Positions 58,848 through 64,000 of a stretch of 64,000 nucleotides of DNA are shown piece after piece; position 1 is the first letter of the stretch; the number at the start of each line of letters is the position of its first letter. Origin of the DNA: JAVEDQ01 sp035468175 (GTDB lineage Bacteria; Actinomycetota; Actinomycetes; Frankiales; Frankiaceae); NCBI GenBank assembly GCA_035468175.1, contig DATITC010000016.1:29092-93091 (forward strand). The letters are read 5' to 3'. The notes beneath the pieces are model-generated. The model saw only the letters and a list, made by a program, of their open reading frames with translations, ran no database searches and was not told where the DNA came from. Position numbers and translations under genes: made by a program.

Positions 58848-60433
58848 TCGCTGCACCATCAGTAGCGCAGCTGACCCTGCTCGCTGCCACTGGCGACTCG
58901 ACACCGGCGCCGATCAAGGCACCGTCCATCGAGTACGCATCGTTGTCGCCCGTCCTGATCGTGCTCGGCGTGGCGATCGCCGGAATCCTGTTCGAGGCGT
59001 TCCTGCCGAGCCGGGTTCGGCGGGCGCTGCAGCCCGCCTTCGCGTTCGCCGGCTTCGTCGCCGCGTTGGTCGCGGTGGTGCTGCTGCACAAGGAGCGCGG
59101 CGTCCTCGCCTCCGGCGCGGTGGCGATCGACGGCCCGGCGCTGTTCCTCGAGGGAACGATCCTGGCGCTGGCGCTCGCGTCGGTGCTGCTCGTGGCCGAG
59201 ACCCGCATCTCCTCGATCGTCGCGCACGCCGCCGTGGTGCCTGGGACTTCCGGGGCCCGTGCGCAGCTGCGAAGCGAGGAGGTCCAGACCGAGGCGTATC
59301 CGCTGATGTCGTTCGCGGTGGCCGGCATGCTGCTGTTCGCGGCATCGAACAACCTGCTGGTCATGTTCGTGGCCCTGGAGATCCTCTCCCTGCCGCTTTA
59401 CCTGCTGGCCGGCCTCGCGCGCCGTCGTCGCCTGCTGTCGCAGGAAGCCGCGGTCAAGTACTTCCTGCTCGGCGCCTTCTCGTCGGCGTTCTTCCTCTAC
59501 GGGCTGGCGTTGCTCTACGGCTACGCCAACACCGTTGACCTCGGCGGCATCGCCGATGCCGCCACAACGGTCAACAAGAACGACGCCTTCCTCTACCTGG
59601 GGCTCGGGCTGCTCGGCGTGGGCCTGCTGTTCAAGGTCGGCGCAGCGCCATTCCACAGCTGGACCCCCGACGTCTACCAGGGCGCTCCGTCGCCGGTGAC
59701 GGCGTTCATGGCCGCCGGGACGAAGGTGGCCGCGTTCGGCGCGCTGATCCGGGTGCTGTACGTCAGCTTCGGCGGCCTGCGCTGGGAGTGGCGTCCGGTG
59801 GTGTGGGGCGTGGCAATCCTCACCATGGCGGTCGGCGCCGTCATCGCGATCACTCAGCGGGACGTGAAGCGCATGCTCGCGTACTCGGCCATCGCTCACG
59901 CCGGCTTCATCTTGGTCGGTGTGGCCGCGACCAGCGACCGCGGCCTGTCCGGCGCGATGTTCTACCTCGTCGCCTACGGCTTCACCACAATCGCCGCCTT
60001 CGGCATCGTGACGCTGGTCCGCTCCGGTGATTCGGAGGCGGGCGATCTCTCCGCCTGGCAGGGGCTGGGCCGCCGCTCCCCGGTTGTCGCCGCGACCTTT
60101 GCCTTCCTGCTGCTCGCGCTGGCCGGCATTCCGCTGACCAGCGGGTTCACCGGGAAGTTCGCCGTCTTCGCCGCCGCGGAGGCCGGTGGAGCGGTGGCCC
60201 TGGTCGTCGTCGGCCTAGTCGCGAGTGCCGTCGCGGCGTTCTTCTACGTCCGGGTCATCGTGCTCATGTTCTTCTCCGAGCCGGCTGCCGACGGCCCAGT
60301 CGTCGCGCGGGCCAGTGTTCTCACCTACGCGGCCATCGGCATCGGCACCGCGGTGACGCTGGTGCTCGGTGTGGCACCGCAGCCGCTGCTCGAGCTGGCC
60401 GACTCGGCGGCTCGCCTCGGCTTCGTCCGGTGA
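58844..60433 (+). CDS. nuoN: NADH-quinone oxidoreductase subunit N
   Basis: 529 residues, third antiporter-like subunit: VALEILSLPLYLLAGLAR (Glu), KVGAAPFHSWTPDVYQGAPS (Lys), and RMLAYSAIAHAGFILVG. GTG overlaps nuoM (GTGA). It closes the complete set A-N. No clear terminator follows in the 55 bp before the next gene. Confidence 0.95.
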   Translation: MIAAPSVAQLTLLAATGDSTPAPIKAPSIEYASLSPVLIVLGVAIAGILFEAFLPSRVRRALQPAFAFAGFVAALVAVVLLHKERGVLASGAVAIDGPALFLEGTILALALASVLLVAETRISSIVAHAAVVPGTSGARAQLRSEEVQTEAYPLMSFAVAGMLLFAASNNLLVMFVALEILSLPLYLLAGLARRRRLLSQEAAVKYFLLGAFSSAFFLYGLALLYGYANTVDLGGIADAATTVNKNDAFLYLGLGLLGVGLLFKVGAAPFHSWTPDVYQGAPSPVTAFMAAGTKVAAFGALIRVLYVSFGGLRWEWRPVVWGVAILTMAVGAVIAITQRDVKRMLAYSAIAHAGFILVGVAATSDRGLSGAMFYLVAYGFTTIAAFGIVTLVRSGDSEAGDLSAWQGLGRRSPVVAATFAFLLLALAGIPLTSGFTGKFAVFAAAEAGGAVALVVVGLVASAVAAFFYVRVIVLMFFSEPAADGPVVARASVLTYAAIGIGTAVTLVLGVAPQPLLELADSAARLGFVR

Positions 60434-60488
60434 CCTTCGCCGCGCACCGTTCCGCATCCCCGCCCACCCATCTGAGAAGATCGGTTGA

Positions 60489-61460
60489 ATGAGCGGATCG
60501 ATCTCGGTCCTCGCCTCCTTCTCCGACCCCGAACTGGAGAAGACGATCCGGGCGGGTCTGGCCGACGTGGAGCGGGTGCTGCGCGAGTCCGTGCACAGCG
60601 ACTACCCGTTCGTCGACGAGACCTCCCGGCACCTTCTGAACGCCGGCGGCAAGCGCTTCCGTCCGCTGGTGGTGCTGCTGGCCTCGCACTTCGGTGATGC
60701 GGCGTCGTCGTCGGTGGTCCCGGCGGCGGTCGCCATCGAGCTCACGCACCTGTCGACGCTGTACCACGACGACGTGATGGACGAAGCGACGCTGCGCCGC
60801 GGGGCGCCGTCGGCGAACTCCCGTTGGAACAACACCATCGCGATCCTCACCGGGGACTTCCTGTTCGCCCGCGCGTCGGAGATCACCGCCGACCTGGGCA
60901 CCGAGGCCACCCGGATCCTTGCCCGCACCATCGCGATCCTCTGCGAGGGCCAGATCCGCGAGACGGTGGGTCCCGGGGACGGTCCGCCGGTGGAGCATTA
61001 CCTGCGCGTCATCGACGACAAGACCGGCTCGCTGATCGCGACCTCGGGCCGGCTCGGCGCCCAACTGGCCGGCGCGGGCGCCGCCACCGTCGAGGCGCTG
61101 GCTACGTACGGTCAGCGGATCGGCGTGGCCTTCCAGCTCTCCGATGACCTGCTCGACATCACCAGTGGCTCGGAAGAGTCCGGGAAGACGCCCGGCACCG
61201 ACCTGCGCGAGGGCATTCGGACGCTGCCCATCCTCTTCGCCGAGCAGGACGGCTTCGAGCTGCCGGTCGACCTCAGCTCCGACAACGTTCTGGCCGAGGC
61301 CCTCGTCCAGCTGCGGGCGCATCCGGCCCTCGAGCGCGCACGTGCGTCCCTGCAGCGGGAGGCGGACGCCGCCCGGGCCTGCCTGATCGACCTGCCGGAC
61401 ATCCCGGCGCGCTCCGCGTTGGACGCGCTGTGCGACGTAGTGGTCGCCCGCACGGGCTGA
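60489..61460 (+). CDS. Polyprenyl diphosphate synthase
   Basis: 323 residues, trans-prenyltransferase. First aspartate motif LYHDDVMDEATLRRG, second motif FQLSDDLLDI, plus GGKRFRPLVVLL. The small residues before the first motif and the position after nuo suggest a long-chain (C40-C50) product for the menaquinone tail, used by MqnP. GAGAAG lies nine bases before the ATG; GAAGAT ending seven bases before it could instead be a -10 box. Confidence 0.88.
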   Translation: MSGSISVLASFSDPELEKTIRAGLADVERVLRESVHSDYPFVDETSRHLLNAGGKRFRPLVVLLASHFGDAASSSVVPAAVAIELTHLSTLYHDDVMDEATLRRGAPSANSRWNNTIAILTGDFLFARASEITADLGTEATRILARTIAILCEGQIRETVGPGDGPPVEHYLRVIDDKTGSLIATSGRLGAQLAGAGAATVEALATYGQRIGVAFQLSDDLLDITSGSEESGKTPGTDLREGIRTLPILFAEQDGFELPVDLSSDNVLAEALVQLRAHPALERARASLQREADAARACLIDLPDIPARSALDALCDVVVARTG

Positions 61461-61479
61461 TCATCGCCGGCGGTTCGCA

Positions 61480-61520
61480 GGGCAGCCGTGGTCCTGGTTG
61501 CCACGCAGGCACATCTGCCC
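61480..61520. terminator. Nested hairpin after the polyprenyl synthase gene
   Basis: GGGCAG (61480-61485) pairs with CTGCCC (61515-61520) and encloses CGTGG (61487-61491) with CCACG (61501-61505), starting 20 bases after the stop. It is a plausible terminator without a U tract. The rest of the gap to 61626 holds no gene. Confidence 0.4.
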
Positions 61521-61626
61521 CTCCGGCCACAGTTTGTCCATCCAGTCGCACCCAGGGGTGACGCTGAGTGAGCCCGGGTAGTCACCCGAGACCCAGGATC
61601 ATCAGTCCCACCCAGGAGGACACCCC

Positions 61627-62142
61627 ATGGCGCGACGCCTGCGCGAGCGCGGCTCCCAGAACGCGGGCGCGCCCGAATATCCGGCTTCGCAGGCGCACCC
61701 GGCGTCCCAGGCGCACCCGGCGTCCCAGGCCGGTGCGTACGGCGACGAGATGCCGCCCGCCCTGCAGAGGCCCCGCAACGGTGCCGGTCGGGCCGCACTG
61801 ATTTGCGGCGTTGTCGCTCTGGTCTGCGCTGTCGGCTTCTTCCTCGTGCTCACCGTGCCGGTGGCGATCCTGCTTGGCATCGCGGCCATCGTGCTCGGTG
61901 TCATGGGCCGCAGCCGCGTCCGCCGGGGGATCGCGACCAACCGCGGTTCGGCGACGTTCGGCATTGTCACGGGCCTGCTGGCCCTGCTCATCCTTGCCGG
62001 ACTGGTCGTCGGGGGCGTCGCGCTCTTCAACTCGAACAAGACCGACTTCAAGAACCTGGGTCAGTGCGCCCAGGAAGCGGGCACCAACTCCGCGAAGCTG
62101 CAGAAGTGCCAGGACCAGTTCAAGAACTCGATTACGAAGTAA
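61627..62142 (+). CDS. Small membrane protein, DUF4190-like
   Basis: 171 residues. The N-terminal cytoplasmic part has 18-bp tandem repeats (61681-61730) encoding PASQAH units. Two membrane helices follow (AALICGVVALVCAVGFFLVL and FGIVTGLLALLILAGLVVGG) around a basic loop GRSRVRRGIATNRGSA, as in DUF4190 proteins. The external C-terminus has two cysteines (LGQCAQEAG and LQKCQDQF) that could form a disulfide. AGGAGG lies ten bases before the ATG. Function unknown; compare the gene at 37687. Confidence 0.72.
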   Translation: MARRLRERGSQNAGAPEYPASQAHPASQAHPASQAGAYGDEMPPALQRPRNGAGRAALICGVVALVCAVGFFLVLTVPVAILLGIAAIVLGVMGRSRVRRGIATNRGSATFGIVTGLLALLILAGLVVGGVALFNSNKTDFKNLGQCAQEAGTNSAKLQKCQDQFKNSITK

Positions 62143-62168
62143 CGAATCGGCGGCGGTCGTCGACGGGC

Positions 62169-63875
62169 TCAGAAGGGGCATTCGACCACTGGCGGGTTCT
62201 CGCGTTGGTGGCGTTCTGCGGCGGCCTTCGCGGTGGCGGCTTGGGCGAGGGCTTGGTCGTGGGCGATGGCTTGTTCCCAGTCGACTTCGCTGAGGCGTTC
62301 CGCGGGGCGGAGGTAGCTGTTGGCGCAGGGGCTGGTCCAGCGAGTGCCGTGCGGGACGGCTTCGTAGTCCCAGGCGGTTTCGTGCTTGAGCCGGTGGTGC
62401 CGTCGGCAGAGCGCGGTGAGGTTGTCCTTGGTCGTCTTGCCGCCTTCGCTGTGGAAGGCGACCGTGTGGTCGAGGTCGCAACGGACCGAGGGCTGCTGGC
62501 ATCCGGGGAACCTGCATGTTCGGTCGCGGGCTCGGACGAAACGCTCGAGGGCCGCGTTGGGCCGGTAGGTCGCGGCGCCGACGTCGAGGAGCCGGCCGGA
62601 GTCGGTTTCGGTGAGCCAGCGGCGCCATTCGCCGTCGGCGGCGAGTTCGCGGGCGGTGTCGGCGTCGATCAGCCCCCACCCGGGAATCTCGCCGGGGTCG
62701 GCGGACAGGCCGAGCAGCGTCTCCATCGAGACGATCACGTTGATCGGCAGCTTCGGCGGCCCGGACCGGCCACAGGCAGTACAACGACGCGGACGCCGTG
62801 GACGACGTGGTGCGGGGGTCGGCTGGCCGTCCGGGAACGCCACCGCGGGCTCGGCCTCAGCGCCAGCGTCGGCGTGGGCGTCGGCGTGGGCGTCGGCGTG
62901 GCCGTCCGGGAACGCCGTCCCGGGCCCGGCCTCAGGTCCATCGCCAGCGTCGGCGTCGGGGTGGCCGTCCGGGAACGCCACCGCGGCCTCGGACCCGGGG
63001 CCAGCGTCGGCGTCGGCGTCGGCCTCAGCGCCGGCGTCGGAGTCGGAGTGGCCGCCTGAGGAAGCCATGTCGGGCTGGTCCGGCTCGCCTGCCGCGTCGA
63101 GGGGTCCGGCGGTGTCGTCCTCGTGCAGACCGAGGCGTTCCCGGGACCAGTCCACCAGCACGTCGAACCGGCGGGTCGCGATCGACCGGCAGTCCCCCGG
63201 CACGCGCGGCTTGGCCTCGAGATCGATCGCCGCGGCGATCTGCGCCAGCAGCACGCTGGGTCCCGACGCCCGCAGCTCCGCACCGCCCTCCCCGAACATG
63301 TCCTTGAAGAACACCAGGCCCCGATCGACCCGGCGCTGCTCCGCCTTCTGCCGGGCCGCTTCCGGATCGAGCCGGGCCACCGTCCGCCGCAGCCGCCGCG
63401 CCAGATCCCGCGTGCCGTAGGGCAGCACCTGCCGTTCCAACTGGCCGACCAGCTCCGGCTTCGTCAACGACTCCGCCGCCCGCTGGATCAGCTGCGCCTC
63501 ATACCAGCCCACCGACCCGGCCCGCATCGCCGCCCCCGTCTCCGGCAGCCACGCCCGCAAGAACCGAGCCGTGTCCACCCGATTCAGCTGAAAGGTCCGG
63601 CTCCCGCCGAGCGCCGCCGCGGCCTCTTCCCCGGCCTCGTCCACCGGCTCGACCGAAATCGCCGAACCCTCCGACACCGGCACCGCCACCGGCTTCGGCC
63701 CCGCCGCGACCGCCATGGCCTCCGCGAACACCGCCTGAAACAACCGGATCAACCGCTCGCAACCCGTCATCACCGTCAGCACGTCGGCACGGCCGAGCCG
63801 ACCGACCTCCACCTCCAACGCCGCCCGCGCCGACTCCACCCCAGGAACACCCTCGAACACGCGTCTATCGAACAT
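62169..63875 (-). CDS. DUF222 / HNH endonuclease family protein (13E12-like)
   Basis: 568 residues. The N-terminal ~240 residues are the DUF222 domain (VDTARFLRAWLPETGAAM). An Asp/Ala/Gly-rich linker (about residues 270-365) has three AFPDG(H/Q) repeats. The C-terminal HNH nuclease reads CRFPGCQQPSVRCDLDHTVA and ALCRRHHRLKH, with the zinc cysteines and the DH motif intact. These genes are multicopy in actinomycetes; those of M. tuberculosis (REP13E12) are LexA targets. Here the ATG (complement of 63873-63875) lies inside a perfect SOS box. A biological role in DNA repair or element mobility is not established. Confidence 0.88.
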   Translation of the reverse strand: MFDRRVFEGVPGVESARAALEVEVGRLGRADVLTVMTGCERLIRLFQAVFAEAMAVAAGPKPVAVPVSEGSAISVEPVDEAGEEAAAALGGSRTFQLNRVDTARFLRAWLPETGAAMRAGSVGWYEAQLIQRAAESLTKPELVGQLERQVLPYGTRDLARRLRRTVARLDPEAARQKAEQRRVDRGLVFFKDMFGEGGAELRASGPSVLLAQIAAAIDLEAKPRVPGDCRSIATRRFDVLVDWSRERLGLHEDDTAGPLDAAGEPDQPDMASSGGHSDSDAGAEADADADAGPGSEAAVAFPDGHPDADAGDGPEAGPGTAFPDGHADAHADAHADAGAEAEPAVAFPDGQPTPAPRRPRRPRRCTACGRSGPPKLPINVIVSMETLLGLSADPGEIPGWGLIDADTARELAADGEWRRWLTETDSGRLLDVGAATYRPNAALERFVRARDRTCRFPGCQQPSVRCDLDHTVAFHSEGGKTTKDNLTALCRRHHRLKHETAWDYEAVPHGTRWTSPCANSYLRPAERLSEVDWEQAIAHDQALAQAATAKAAAERHQRENPPVVECPF

Positions 63876-63883
63876 GAGTTCGA
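63868..63883. promoter_or_regulatory. LexA (SOS) box overlapping the HNH gene start
   Basis: TCGAACATGAGTTCGA is an exact match to the actinobacterial/mycobacterial SOS box TCGAAC-N4-GTTCGA. On the minus strand it contains the ATG of the HNH gene, so LexA bound here would block initiation. The remaining 117 bases to the window end hold no gene that I can support. Confidence 0.85.
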
Positions 63884-64000
63884 TTCAAGCAGCAGGGTCC
63901 GACAAGAAATCGGGCCGGGCGGAGCGGCAAGGCACCGCCTCGAACGCCTTCGTCGGCAGGCGCGCCGCTCGCGTGGCCGGGTCGCTCTTGCCGCGATCTC

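Noticed and set aside
62820..63060. Short GC-rich repeats inside the HNH gene that might suggest a CRISPR or VNTR array
   Set aside because: They are in-frame codon repeats of the Asp/Ala/Gly linker, irregular in length, without spacers.

Overview
The window is chromosomal DNA from a high-GC actinomycete. Evidence: very high GC with GC-rich third codon positions, frequent GTG starts, long chains of genes overlapping by four bases (ATGA or GTGA), a rex-hemACDB cluster, a PucR-type fasR in front of fabD-fabH-acpP-fabF, menaquinone made by the futalosine (mqn) route, and a 14-gene nuo operon. The gene order mqnL-mqnP-mqnM-mqnE-mqnA-mqnC-menG-geranylgeranyl reductase-nuo is the one I know from Streptomyces and relatives. 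The genus cannot be fixed from the sequence alone. I see no prophage, insertion sequence, CRISPR array, rRNA or tRNA.

Layout. 1-2.9 kb: end of a penicillin-binding protein with a damaged transpeptidase domain, an acyl-CoA ligase and a glutaredoxin-like protein. 3.1-12.7 kb: rex, hemA, hemC, a methyltransferase-hemD fusion, hemB, a convergent ECF sigma/anti-sigma pair, hemL and a phosphatase. 12.8-13.3 kb: a Phd/RelE toxin-antitoxin module. 13.5-19.4 kb: fasR and the type II fatty acid operon fabD-fabH-acpP-fabF-fabI. 19.5-23.8 kb: cytochrome c maturation (resA, ccdA, resB, ccsB). 23.8-42.5 kb: dispersed menaquinone genes mixed with an RNA methyltransferase, P-loop kinase, SDR, tyrosine phosphatase, fructosamine kinase, GH25 lysozyme, lone receiver protein, ferredoxin reductase, and a DUF559 gene on the other strand. 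42.5-61.5 kb: geranylgeranyl reductase, nuoA-N and a polyprenyl diphosphate synthase. 61.6-64 kb: a small membrane protein and an HNH endonuclease whose start codon lies inside a consensus LexA box.

Most of the window serves respiration: haem, cytochrome c assembly, the quinone nucleus and tail, and complex I. The NADH-sensing repressor Rex is encoded here, and a near-consensus Rex operator lies at the end of menG, just before the reductase-nuo block.

Two sequence-level themes stand out. First, many genes carry a -10-like hexamer ending 6-7 bases before the start codon, as expected for leaderless mRNAs; the mqn genes share this. Second, gene junctions repeatedly hold short tandem duplications (15-24 bp) that copy start or stop codons. 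At hemB, mqnP and nuoM these create micro-ORFs linked by overlapping start/stop codons to the next gene. I regard these junction micro-ORFs, the two operator sites and a palindromic double start at 28.15 kb as the most interesting items.
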